DNA from: Temnothorax longispinosus
Taxonomy: Eukaryota > Arthropoda > Insecta > Hymenoptera > Formicidae
Length of the DNA: 64,000 nucleotides
Assembly: GCF_030848805.1 (NCBI RefSeq)
Contig: NC_092364.1
Location: forward strand, 10,875,650 to 10,939,649
Reading direction: 5' to 3'
Part shown: positions 34,180 to 43,843 of the stretch, in pieces
Layout: every line of letters starts with the position of its first letter
Position numbering within the stretch: position 1 is the first letter of the stretch
Notes under the pieces: generated by a model
What the model was told of the DNA's origin: nothing
Databases searched by the model: none
The model's input: only the letters and a program-made list of their open reading frames with translations
Translations under genes and position numbers: made by a program

Positions 34180-34531
34180 TTATATAATTATTACTCAACC
34201 GAAAATGTTCTTTAAATATTGTTTTCGAATATCCAGGAATAACTCGTTCTACATAATCTGTTAATTTTTCCACAAAAACCATCTCTCCACGTGTTTCATT
34301 AACCATTAATACTGTATATAATATTTCCATTTCTGAATTAAACAGAATATCTTCATCTTTATCTTCATTTTCACTATCACTGGATTCACTACTGCTAATT
34401 TCGTTGTCATTCGAATTTATTAGTAACAATGAGGTTATTGTTGATAGAGCGTCGTTCATGGTAGCATCCATTTTCAACTTTACATCAAACGCATCAAGAG
34501 CTGTTCCGTTTCCAAGAGCGCATATGCGCAA
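34180..34531 (-). pseudogene. N-terminal fragment of a Harbinger transposase
   Basis: The minus-strand peptide has an acidic Ser/Glu/Asp stretch, then GEMVFVEKLTDYVERVIPGY and FKEHFR before a donor-like GT at about 34183. It parallels the first exon of the transposase at 29281 (YVENIVPSLSAMEFKSHFR). The downstream catalytic exons are absent. Confidence 0.65.
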
Positions 34532-34745
34532 CAGCGAAACGGAACGATATCAATGCGCGCAGCGCTTTGGCTGCGATTCATGCGCTCACTGCGCGAAACG
34601 GAACGGACCCTTGGTAGCGAATATAATGACGTAATTCATGACGTCATCAGGTCTGTTGTAGCGTTTCGTAGCGCTAAGTGGACCAACCGTAGCGCTGCTA
34701 CAAACGCTCCGTAGTATTTGTAGCGTTTAGTGGACCGCAGCCTTA

Positions 34746-35296
34746 AGGATGTATCGGAGGTACAATCTTAGACAAAAGTGCATGAAATTTGAAATACTTG
34801 AATATCTACGTCTAACGTATAGTAAATCTAGATGTAAGATACTCAAATGATAGTAGGAGTCTTATTTTCACTCCTAGAAAGATATTTTTTACTTTACAAA
34901 TGTTTTTTCCAGTATTATTTGCGATTTTTGTAATTTATGAGCCTAAACTTTTGGCAGTGAAAATGCCCTGATTTCAACTTTATAACGTTAAATTATTTCA
35001 AAGCGAAAGACATTATTCAGCAATGCTGATAAACAAATGTGACTTTAATAACGTCAAAAAAGATAAATATCATATAAACGATAATTTTGAATATTATTTA
35101 TTATAAACATTGTTATGCGACTCTCTCAAAAGAGACGTGACAACGATGTTTCTCATTTCCCCTTTCTATCTCTGGTAATTATACAGTTTAGGGGCCTCAC
35201 CTCAAATATCGATGAAATTATGCTCAATTGACGCGTTTTTGCACGAAACGAAAGAATCTGGCAGAAAAAAGTGTCGCTCTGCCCCGCGACGCGAGA
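34746..35296. repeat. Right flank repeat, interrupted by Harbinger and mariner
   Basis: This continues the dispersed repeat cut by the Harbinger element. 35165-35296 (GGTAATTATACAGTTTAGGG, then GACGCGTTTTTGCACGAAAC and CGACGCGAGATA) is the inverse of 40830-40945. The unmatched part (34760-35150) is AT-rich with no gene. Confidence 0.55.
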
Positions 35297-35339
35297 TATT
35301 AGGTTGGCAACTAAGTTCCCGCCGTTTTTTTAAATGTTA

Positions 35340-35518
35340 CTAGACACTACAGACGCGCGCTTTGCACGCGCTATTTAGCTTTAACATTACACACATATAC
35401 AATGACAGCTGCTCATGAAGTAAGCATAGCGAGAGAACCAATCGGCATCGCGGAAAAGAGGGAACAATAAACGCGATATATTCGAGTACCGACTTTGCAC
35501 GCCTTTTTTTAGAGAGGA
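35340..35518 (-). mobile_element. Solitary Helitron-like unit inside the mariner
   Basis: Read on the minus strand it starts TCCTCTCTAAAAAAAGGCGTG and ends with a GCGCG hairpin, TCTGTAGTGT and CTAG. The opposite mariner arm lacks it, which fixes the insertion point between T and T with no duplication. It is a shortened relative of the units at 22068-23531, sharing CCGCGATGCCGATTGGTT-type sequence and TGTTAAAGCTAAAT. Confidence 0.75.
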
Positions 35519-35589
35519 ACATTCCGCATGTCATTAAATGTTTTTAGCATAATGTTTTAAATCATTCGAGGTTCAGAAGTGTGGAGCAT

Positions 35590-36023
35590 GGGTTCCGCAT
35601 GCTTTAAGTGACAACAACAAAAATCAACGAGCCACAATCTCCGCTGGTTTTCTTGCTCGTCACCGCTCAACTCATTTACACAAGCAACGTTTTCTTTACC
35701 GAATCGTTACTGGCGACGAAAAATGGTGTCTGTATATTAATATGAAGCAGCGCAAGCAATGGCTTAGCCCCGGTAAGCAAGCGACACCGCGCGTGAAACA
35801 AGATGTTCATCCGCGTAAAACGATGTTGTGCGTATGGTGGGACTGGGATGGGATTATCCATTACGAATTGCTTGAACGGAACCAAACGGTCAACGCGGAA
35901 CTCTATGTTCAACAAATAGAACAACTCAACACGGCTATTCAAGAGAAAAGACCTAATCGGCAGAATGGAGTTTTTTTGCTGCACGACAACGCCCGCCCTC
36001 ATATCGCCAATATGACCAAGTAA
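35590..36023 (+). pseudogene. mariner transposase fragment (left arm)
   Basis: This is a fragment of a DD(34)D mariner transposase. The reading runs through SAGLLARHRSTHLHKQRFLY, IVTGDEKWCLYIN (first Asp), QWLSPGKQ, HPRKTMLCVWWDWDGIIHYE, NAELYVQQIEQLN and FLLHDNARPHIA (second Asp). The N-terminal DNA-binding half and the third Asp region are missing. An inverted copy of its 5' part occupies 36040-36400 on the other strand. No intact start is present, and this copy cannot make transposase. Confidence 0.85.
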
Positions 36024-36540
36024 GCCATTCAAACGCATGGCTGAAGAACTCCATGCTGCCGATTAGGTTTTTTCTCTTGAATAGCCGTGTTGAGTCGTTC
36101 CATTTGAACATAGAGTTCCGCGTTGACCGTTTGGTTCCGTTCAAGCAATTCGTAATGGATAATCCCTTCCCAGTCTCACCATACGCACAACATCGTTTTA
36201 CGCGGATGAAGATCTTGTTTCACGCTCAGTGTCGCTTGTTTACCGGGGCTAAGCCATTGCTTGCGCTGCTTCATATTAATGTACAGGCACCATTTTTCGT
36301 CGCCAGTAACGATTCGGTAAAGAAATCGTTGCTTGTGTCCATGAGTTGAGCGATGACGAGCAAGCAAACCAGCGGAGATTGTGGCTCGTTGATTTTTGTT
36401 GTTGTCACTTAAAGCATGCGGAACCCATGCTTCACACTTCTGAACCTCGAATGATTTAAAACATTATGCCAAAAACATTTAATGACATGCAGAATGTTAA
36501 AATTTAAAAAAACGGCGAGAACTTAGTTGCCAACCTAATA

Positions 36541-36690
36541 TTAAACGTTAAAGTTGACAAAAATCAGGTTATAATTCCTGTCATACCGACAACATGTAGC
36601 AACACTGAACCACATTGAACATGCCCTGCGGCCACATGCGCATGCTCAGTGGCCGCACGCGCATGCAAAACTGCGCCAATTTTAAATATG
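36541..36690. repeat. Continuation of the repeat interrupted by mariner
   Basis: CGTTAAAGTTGACA, CCTGTCATACCGACAACATG and GCCACATGCGCATGC match, inverted, 40690-40830. The two copies therefore define the mariner target exactly. Confidence 0.7.
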
Positions 36691-36699
36691 TATTTTATA

Positions 36700-38770
36700 A
36701 AACAAATGAAGCGCGACAATGTCGTTATTGTTAGACGCCACGAAATTGCACGCTACGTCGCCACGCAATGTTAGGATTGATAGAGTTCGGGCATCTGACA
36801 TATTGTCAGGATAAGTTGCAACTCGATTTCCCTCGGTCTCGCTGGCCGAGGGGGCGCGGCTGCAAATTAATCCGCGGACCACCGGACAATAGCTCCAAGG
36901 GGATAACGAAGTCACTTCTCTTACCGTAATTCCCGTATCTGAGGTCTTGGGCGATACCATTCGATTGGGCGCCAGGTGCGATTATAGACGCGCACCACGT
37001 CTCGATAGCGTTCTCCTTAGTCTCGCCACAAGCTCAGGGCGTAGTTCCGCGTGAAAGAGATGAAGGTGGAGGAGCGTGACGCAAGCAACACACAAAAATA
37101 AAGCCCGACGATAAACAATATTAATGAGATATATTTCATTCAGTAACGAACAAATCGTATCGGGAAACCAAGGCCGGATCTCGCTCAAATGGCCGGTATC
37201 AACGCGGTAACCGGATCGGCCGTTACAGCACGCGCGGAGTGCGTGATGTTCACGCTCGCGAGGCTCCCTTCGCGAGCGAAGCTCTCAAGCGAGCCCCGCA
37301 ATCTCGATTCTAAGCGCGACCCCGCGATAACGCCAATCCGCCCACGCCTTAATCTCCGGATCCCGAACGCTCGGCGATTCTTACACGCCCGACGCAAACG
37401 ATTCTCATACACTCGACATAACAATCCTCACACGCTCGATATACACGACTCGCACCCGCACTACACAACATATGCAACGCCAGATAATGGCGCGCTCGCG
37501 AGATTCCCTTTCGAGCCGACGCGGCGATATTTGCCCGCACACACGGCGCAAGATATCCGCGAGGCTCGCGATGCACCCCAATGCACCCCAAGGTGCCCGG
37601 CGCGGTCCCTCCCGACACGCACACGGGGCTTCCGTACGCGACACGCGATAATATACCCAAATACGCAAACAGGTGCCCGGCGCGGTCCCTCCCGACACGC
37701 ACACGGGACTTCCGTACGCGACACGCGATAATATACTCTAATACGCAACACTAAACACAATATGCACCGGAGTGTGCCGCCCGCGGCACACCTCCGCCCA
37801 CGATTCACAAGACACGCACGACGATATACGCGAATTGACTGCCGATCATTCGCAAGTTTTCGAGTAGGGCTTTTACTGTTTCTGGCTACGATCTCGGCCG
37901 GCCACGTGCCCGCGATCCCGACAAACAACCGCGATAATCTTCCCGGCATCCACAACGGCGGGAGCCGGTAGCTAAGTACGACACGTAATCAGGCTGATTC
38001 ACACGGTAATCTACTCGATATACGCCTTTCTGGCACCGTATCGCGACCGAGATCGAGCCCTCAATAGGCAGCACCGGAGTGGAGATCTTACAATTCTGCT
38101 GCTCGCTGCGGCTCGGCGGCGTCGGGGCGCTCCTCCAGGGGTGGCTCCTCGTCCGCGGCTAGATCGACAGTGAGGAGCGGCCGGCTCGGCGGGACCACGC
38201 CGGACCCCCGCACTTGCGCCCTCAAGCTCGCGGTTCTTCCGCCCCGCCGATTGGTCGTGTGTGTCGCCCTGTTCGCGACGTTGCAGACGATTTCCGCCAT
38301 TTTCCCGCGGCCCTTTTGACTTGGCTGCTGGTTGCGCGCGGGCCCCTCGCGGTTTTCCGCCCGGCTGGCCAGGCCGTGGCGGCGCCGCTCGGCCCTTGGG
38401 GCGCCGTCGGGTGAGTGTGTGGGTCGTCCACCCGCGCTGCAGTCGCGGTGGCGCACCCGTGTTTATGCTGCGGCGGGGCCGTGTTACGCTGTGCGAGGCA
38501 TTCCCGGCGCTTCTCCAGCGGCAGGTCCCGGTGGCCCGCCCGTCGGCCGACCACTCCGCCGTGCGTCCTCCGAGCGCCCGTTTCTCCCTCGTCGCGACTA
38601 TCGTCGTTACATCTGGTCGTGATCCCACGCTCCGGCACCACCTGTCATCCCTACGGAATGTTTCTCAAAAAGGTTAGTTAACGCGAGTAGCCCTTCCTCG
38701 ACCCGAGTCAAGGCGCCGTCCCTGATTTTCCCCTCGGCCGAGCTATCGTCTGGGCGGCGGACGTGACAAA
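36700..38770 (-). mobile_element. GC-rich block, possible LTR retrotransposon remnant
   Basis: The composition changes sharply to GC-rich. On the minus strand, TGGCGCCC at 36974-36967 follows two bases after a CA end (36979-36978), the layout of an LTR 3' end and a tRNA primer-binding site. Two tandem 80-bp copies (37591-37750) lie in the putative LTR. No second LTR, gag, protease or polymerase can be read. The open frames on both strands (for example 38011-38628) are GC-driven and lack domains. The identity is inference, and a GC-rich host region is an alternative. Confidence 0.3.
37591..37750. repeat. Two tandem 80-bp repeats
   Basis: The unit AGGTGCCCGGCGCGGTCCCT, then CCCGACACGCACACGG, TTCCGTACGCGACACGCGAT and AATATAC occurs twice back to back with few differences (37591-37670, 37671-37750). 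Confidence 0.85.
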
Positions 38771-38809
38771 TGTCACGTCACAAAGTTAATAGATTTTTCA
38801 ATCCAGCAT

Positions 38810-39204
38810 GGTGTTCTAACAGCTACAATTAAATGTAGTGAATGTGGTAGTGACATTAATATTGATAAAGAAACATTAATGTACCGATGTAGAAAACGGT
38901 ACTACGTAAAAAATGCACATGAAACGTGTCTCAAAGCAGTGCAATTTAAAAAAAAGTGGCAAAGCTGGTACTTGGTTCGGAAAAAGTCATCTTGACGTGG
39001 CAACAATATGCAAAATTGTTGCCTGTTTCTTAATGTTGAAACATCCACGTCAAGATGACACACAAGATGAAACTGGCGTTTCGTCGCCGACCACGATTGT
39101 TGACTGGTTCAATTTTTGCCGAGAGATAATTATATTTTAACATATTTTCATAAATACACACACACGCACACGCACATACACGCACACGCACACACACACG
39201 CGCG

Positions 39205-39257
<53 letters not shown>

Positions 39258-39975
39258 AAAATGTATAAAACAAAATATTAATAATATTATTTCTTCTTAC
39301 AGGTCTGTGTGTTCTGGGCTGAAAAACATAGTGAGAAACTTGGTGGCCTAGGATGCACACTAGAAATCGATGAAGCAAAGATTGGAAAAAGAAAATACAA
39401 TCGTAGTCGGCTCGTAAAAGGTCAATGGATTTTCGGAGGATATGAGCAAGGCACAAAGAAGATTTTCATCGTGCCAGTACAGGATCGAACTGAAGAGACA
39501 CTTCTGGCGTGTATCAAAGAGTGGATATTGCCAGGCACCACCATCATGTCAGATTGTTGGAAGTCCTATAATTGTTTAAACAATGAAGGCTTCCAACATC
39601 TGACGGTAAACCACTCATACAACTTTGTCGATCCTGAAACTGGTGAGAACTTTTTGCCATAGTTAACAACCATATTATTATTGTTTATTTGTATATTGTT
39701 CTAATACATTTTTTAAATCTACAGGCGCGCATACGCAGAATATAGAATGTGTTTGGAGAGAAGTTCGCGGAAATATCCCAAGGTATGGAACCAGGGAGGA
39801 TCACGTCCTTGGATATTTGAACGAATATCTCTTCAAACGCGCCTATAGCCGCTTGGAGCGTATAGAAAACTTCTTTGATGTCATCGCAGAATTATATCCT
39901 CCGATATCCACTTTTGAGGACCAGCCGGAACTTGAGCCAGAAACATCCGACGAACCAAGTACCAGCACTGCTTAG
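38810..39975 (+). pseudogene. Merlin (IS1595/ISXO2-like) transposase
   Basis: This is a DDE transposase related to bacterial IS1595. The N-terminal zinc-ribbon-like part (KCSECGSDINIDKETLMYRC, then HETC) is followed by a frame change near 38955 and by GKAGTWFGKSHLDVATICKI and SSPTTIVDWFNFCREI. After a gap with the CA microsatellite, exons 39303-39642 and 39725-39975 join in phase. They give VCVFWAEKHSEKLGG, EIDEAKIGKRKYNRSR (first Asp), QWIFGGYEQGTKK, GTTIMSDCWKSYNCL (second Asp), VNHSYNFVDPETGAHTQNIE (terminal catalytic region) and an acidic tail ending STSTA. The catalytic core looks intact, but the frameshift and the missing splice donor before 39303 make the gene as a whole inactive. Confidence 0.85.
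39158..39255. repeat. (CA)n/(CG)n microsatellite inside Merlin
   Basis: CA repeats with a central CGCGCGCGCG block separate the two halves of the transposase. Confidence 0.93.
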
Positions 39976-40194
39976 AGATACGTTTCTTGTGCTCACTTTT
40001 TACGTAGTACCGTTTTCTACATCGGTACATTAATGTTTCTTTATCAATATTAATGTCACTACCATATTTACTATATTTAATTGTAGATGTTAGAACATCA
40101 TACTGGATTAATAAATCTATTAACTTTTCCTGACAATATGTGTTACATACCTAAATTCTATTATACCTAACATATTATTGTGTGGCGTGCGTTG

Positions 40195-40262
40195 TGTTTT
40201 TTTTTGGGGGGGGGGTGCATGGTGGTGCATGATGGTGCATGGGGGGTGCAGGGGGGGCGAAC
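40195..40262. repeat. Poly-T/poly-G and GGTGCAT simple repeat
   Basis: T(n)G(n), then several GGTGCATG units. Confidence 0.8.
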
Positions 40263-40271
40263 CTATATAGA

Positions 40272-40637
40272 TTAATGACACGCTTTAAAAGTATTTAAGT
40301 GTTTAAAGCGCGTCAACTAACCTATGTAGGGCACACATGTGTGTGCCCTGCTTTAACAAAAATCACAACTTCTATAAAGCAGGGCATACACACGTGTGTG
40401 TGCCCTGCTTTAACGAAAATCACAACTTCTATAAAGCAGGGCATACACACGTGTGTGTGTGCCCTGCTTTAACGAAAATTACAACTTCTATAAAGCAGGA
40501 CATACACACGTGTGTGTGTGCCCTGCTTTAACGAAAATCATTAAACAGTTACATATTTTTAAAGCGCGTTACTAATCTACATAGGTTAGTTGACGCGCTT
40601 TAAAAACTTAAATACTTTTAAAGCGTCACTAATCTAT
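40272..40637. mobile_element. Inverted-repeat element with an array of hairpin units
   Basis: The arms (40272-40330 and the inverted 40580-40637) share AAAGCGCGTCAACTAACCTA and TTTAAAAGTATTTAAG. The same GCGCGTCA-(A/T)CTAACCTA sequence lies at the inner right arm of the 6641-7906 palindrome (about 7590). The centre holds four tandem hairpin units. Confidence 0.65.
40329..40545. repeat. Four ~57-bp tandem hairpin units
   Basis: Each unit is GGGCA(T)ACACACGTGTGTGTG, CCCTGCTTTAACGAAAAT and TACAACTTCTATAAAGCAG. The last block pairs with CTGCTTTA, and ACACACGTGTGT is itself palindromic. A relic of the unit (GTGTGTCCTGCTTTTTAACG) is at about 62957. Open frames through it are repeat-driven. Confidence 0.85.
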
Positions 40638-40689
40638 ACGCCGAAAGAATATCATTTCGAATTATGTTACACTTCTGACTTACCAACCA

Positions 40690-40992
40690 AACAGTTGTCA
40701 CGTGATCTGCTGCATGCGCGTGCGGCCACTGAGCATGCGCATATGGCTGTAGGACATGTTTGTAGTTGCTACATGTCGTCGGTATGACAGGAATCATAAC
40801 CTGTTTTCTGTCAACTTTAACGTTTAATATCTCGCGTCGCGGAGCGACACATTTTTCTGCCAGATTCTTTCGTTTCATGCAAAAACGCGTCGATTGAGCA
40901 TATAATTTCATCGATATTTGAGGTGAGGTTCCTAAATAATTACCCTATGGGCCTAAGCAGAATGGCTGTCTTGGCAGTGTTTTATGCCTTAA
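40690..40992 (-). repeat. Uninterrupted copy of the repeat hit by Harbinger and mariner
   Basis: The minus strand matches 35165-35296 plus 36541-36690 (the mariner site) and 29070-29113 (the left Harbinger site). It contains the empty mariner target GAGATATTAAACG (inverted, about 40828) and the empty Harbinger target at about 40985. Confidence 0.75.
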
Positions 40993-40999
40993 GTCTTTG

Positions 41000-42420
41000 T
41001 CTTATGTAATGCACAATGCTGTACACTATCTCTTCACGAGTGCAACGGAGACAAAAAGTTAGCTAGAAGTAGTAGAAGGCATAGATATACGTGTAGTGAC
41101 AGCCATAAGTTATGCTTCGCTTGCCACTGATCTCTATATAACACTGGATGGCGTATGCTATGGAAAAGGACGATAAATTGTGTTACGCATTGAAGACCCG
41201 GCAGCCATCTTTGATGAGGTAAAATATGCACTTTTAGGCGGTAAATTCAAATGGGGATAAAGTAAAAAAGTAATAATATAAAGACTTATTTGACGATTTT
41301 TATAGTTAAAACGTAGAAAGTGTACAGTACTCTATTATGGGAAAATTATTATTACTACTAAAAGTAATTTTTACTGCACGTACAATATATATTCACTTGG
41401 ATTAAAACATGAATTGTATATACATTTTACCATGTATACAACATCGTGTTTTAAATAGGAGACGTAAATAGCAAGTTGAAAATGAGTTCAAAATATAAAA
41501 GTACGTAAAACTAAATTAAAGATATACAGAAAAATGTCTAAAAACACATTTTGTGAAGGAAAAAATTTAAAAACAATAAATTGTTTGGTTTATTTTATTT
41601 TCAAATTCTTTACAATAAGTATTGTAACTAATAAATTAATGTATTGTAAAGTAAGTCTTAGAAGTGTATATAAAGATATTGAATGTAATAAATGAAAAAC
41701 AATGAATAGATATTAATAATACATAAGATGAAAATTGTAATTAATATTAAATATGTACAATTATGGATTAAATAAATTGATTAGAGATAGAATTTTGATT
41801 GTAAATGTAATGTAAAAAGTAGGATTAAATAAATTGATTAGATATGGAATTCTGATTGTAAATGTAATGTAAATGTAATGTAATATATAAAAATTAAAAA
41901 AAATGTGTATATAAAATTTATATACCTACAGGTGGATCAATGGATCCTCGTTTTCCATCAATATTTCAGTGCAAATTTTATTTTGCAGTATCTGCAAGCA
42001 GATCAAAATGTTAAGAATCATAATTATGTGAAGAAAACGAATGGTTTTATCCAGTGGTGGCATTACAATTAAGTTTTAAAAATTATATTTATATAAAAAT
42101 TATATTTTTTTTACTGAATTTAGTACAAATATAAATAAAATCTTACATCAATAAAACCTTACAAAAAAAGAACAATAATTTCAGAATCTGAATAACACAG
42201 TATAAAATAATTGAAGAAAATAAAAAACTCATCTATAATGAACAAATTATATTACAGCTCAAGTTTTTTTGGTTCATTATGCCAAGCCATGCTATTGTGC
42301 TACCCGTTGCAACACTTTCATGCTATTCATGCTTGTTTTATTGCACTCCATGCAAAAGACAAATAATAAATATAAGTTAATCTCTCGAATATATGGAAAT
42401 GCTTATATTATCCTAAGGTT
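41000..42420. other. AT-rich intergenic, mostly featureless
   Basis: CCACTGATCTCTATATAACACTGG (about 41119-41142) is inverted at about 42884-42907, suggesting a decayed element of about 1.9 kb across this stretch and the next. A repeat AAATAAATTGATTAGA is duplicated at 41767 and 41827. No gene was seen. Confidence 0.4.
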
Positions 42421-42544
42421 GCCTTTCAGACAATAATCTTTAATAGACTAGCATAAAGTTTAAAACAATACTCGTTTTGACTAGTCAATGTTAGTACAAA
42501 GAAAGGAAGACTAGTCTCTGCTATAATACTACTAAAACCAGCTA

Positions 42545-42811
42545 TCACTGACGTTCCCAGATAATTCGTCGAGTTAGGTGATGACGAACTTTTGTCCCAA
42601 CAGCAGTTTGAGACGCTTTCTTTGTCGCAGCATAGAGTCTTAAATTCAAATATACTTTGCACACTTGCTTTGAAAGGAAATAAATGTGATTTGTATCATT
42701 AGCTGCATCATCAAACATATGTTCGTTTAACTGTGGAAATAATGTACAAGGGGGTTGTACAAGATCATGCAAAACCTTTGAGCAAACGACTACACAGCAA
42801 ACTTTTCTCAT
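42545..42811 (-). pseudogene. Possible transposase C-terminal relic
   Basis: The minus-strand peptide reads DAANDTNHIYFLSKQVCKVY, LNLRLYAATKKASQ and TKVRHHLTRRIIWERQ. The end pattern (a helix with YLNLRL, then H/KL-R-RIIWxxQ) resembles C-terminal tails of THAP/P-element-type transposases. It is a fragment without catalytic motifs and lies between the inverted CCACTGATCTCTATATAACA pair. The assignment is weak, and an unrelated decayed ORF is possible. Confidence 0.25.
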
Positions 42812-43843
42812 TTGGAATGAAATCTTGCAACTTCATTGTCGCTACCCATTTCTCCAGTAATTTGGGATTATTTAAGGGAAATCCAGTGTTATATAGAGAT
42901 CAGTGGTTCCAATATACGCGGCAGTTAAGGAGGCTCTTACCTCGATCATAAAACGACAGATCTTTATGAAATTAAATTATGTTGTAAAGTGAACCACAAC
43001 GAACCGATGCCCAAAACTTTAGCATAGGTTGACGATAAAAATTTTAAAAATATCAGTATTGAAATTCGCATTTTTAACACAGAGCATAATGGTACACACT
43101 AAAATTTTTACCGGAAGTGATGTATTTTCTTGGCAAGTTTGCGAGCCAGGTAAACAAAAAACTAAGGAATTGTAGTTAAAATAATAATCTTTCTAATGAT
43201 AAGAAGAAAACTTGGTGTTGACGATGAGTTATAAAAGATATTGTAGTTTTAATATGACGTACGACAGGTTAGGCGAATGATCTTCCGAGTGTCAAAATCG
43301 CGCGAAGTTTCTAACCTCACTTGCACATGTCTTTTCTCTGCACTGTATGGTAGCGGCATAATTATTCTCTCGCGCATTGACTTTATTTTCGAGAATTTTC
43401 CTTTCATTTTCCCTCTCAGCATTCTCACGTTATATCTTTCTTTTGGCTCCATCTCTTCATCGCATCAATCGCTACAACGCTACACGGCTACACCTCACTT
43501 AGCTGCAGACTGCTACACATGACATTGTAACACGCGCATGTTATTATTCTGCTCTTTAGCACTGACGTAGTCAGCTGACTTATTGTATAAATTTTAATAT
43601 TTACACTAATAGAACATATAACTTACTCTTACACTATGTAAAAATCATCATTTATTTTTTTATTTAATTTTCCGATAATTTTATAACCAATTATTAATGA
43701 TAATTTTTCGGTTGCTACATTGATTAGACATGTGACGTCATAGATTTTGTCGTCACTTCCTACTTTTACTGCGGCTCGCGAGGTGAGGCATTCGCAGTAA
43801 GAACATGGCGGCTATGGCGGCACCTTTGAAAGAATTGGTCCTT

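Larger units (their letters stand above)
33441..34610. mobile_element. Second, nested Harbinger derivative (1.17 kb)
   Basis: GGGTCCGTTCCGTTTCACGC at the left and the inverted GCGCGAAACGGAACGGACCC at the right are flanked by TTG (33438-33440, 34611-34613). Several GCGCAT/ATGCGC words recur subterminally in both arms. Inside are remnants of the same two convergent genes as in its host, in swapped orientation: an accessory ORF on the plus strand and a transposase N terminus on the minus strand. Most of both genes has been deleted. It sits in the right arm of the 5.6-kb Harbinger element. Confidence 0.75.
29114..34742. mobile_element. PIF/Harbinger transposon (5.6 kb, inactive)
   Basis: The ends GGTTGCGGCC, TAGTAAGCGC, TACCAAATGC at the left and the inverted GTAGCGTTTAGTGGACCGCAGCC at the right are flanked by TTA (29111-29113, 34743-34745), the classic Harbinger target duplication. 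An element-free copy of the target (TATGCCTTAAG) lies at about 40985. Inside are a transposase on the plus strand and a Myb/SANT-like gene on the minus strand, convergent, the usual two-gene plan of the superfamily. Two MITEs and a smaller Harbinger derivative have since inserted, so the original length was about 4.1 kb. Confidence 0.85.
35299..36538. mobile_element. Snap-back mariner element
   Basis: The ends TTAGGTTGGCAACTAAGTTC and GAACTTAGTTGCCAACCTAA are inverted and flanked by TA (35297-35298, 36539-36540). The paralogous repeat at 40828-40840 shows the uninterrupted target. The element is two inverted partial mariner copies meeting near 36030-36045. The left arm carries VTGDEKW and LHDNARPH transposase motifs, and the right arm repeats the 5' part on the other strand. 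The left arm is longer because of a 179-bp insertion (35340-35518). Confidence 0.85.
38790..40135 (+). mobile_element. Merlin DNA transposon with long terminal inverted repeats
   Basis: The left arm (about 38790-38940) and inverted right arm (about 39985-40135) share AAGTTAATAGATTT, TTAATATTGATAAAGAAAC, ATGTACCGATGTAGAAAACG and GTACTACGTAAAAA. The transposase lies between them. A 100-bp CA microsatellite (39158-39255) splits it. The outermost bases and the 8-9-bp target duplication expected for Merlin could not be fixed. Confidence 0.8.

Noticed and set aside
35340..35534. 64-residue minus-strand open frame in the mariner
   Set aside because: It lies within the Helitron-like insertion and its flank and has no recognisable protein feature.
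36982..38681. A dozen overlapping open frames, some over 130 residues
   Set aside because: The GC-rich composition lowers stop-codon frequency. Frames overlap on all strands, with no start context, splice pattern or domain supporting one of them.
40329..40545. Regular ~57-bp repeats that look like a CRISPR array
   Set aside because: The spacers are also repeated, every unit is a hairpin, there are no cas genes and the DNA is from an intron-bearing animal genome. It is a tandem hairpin repeat.
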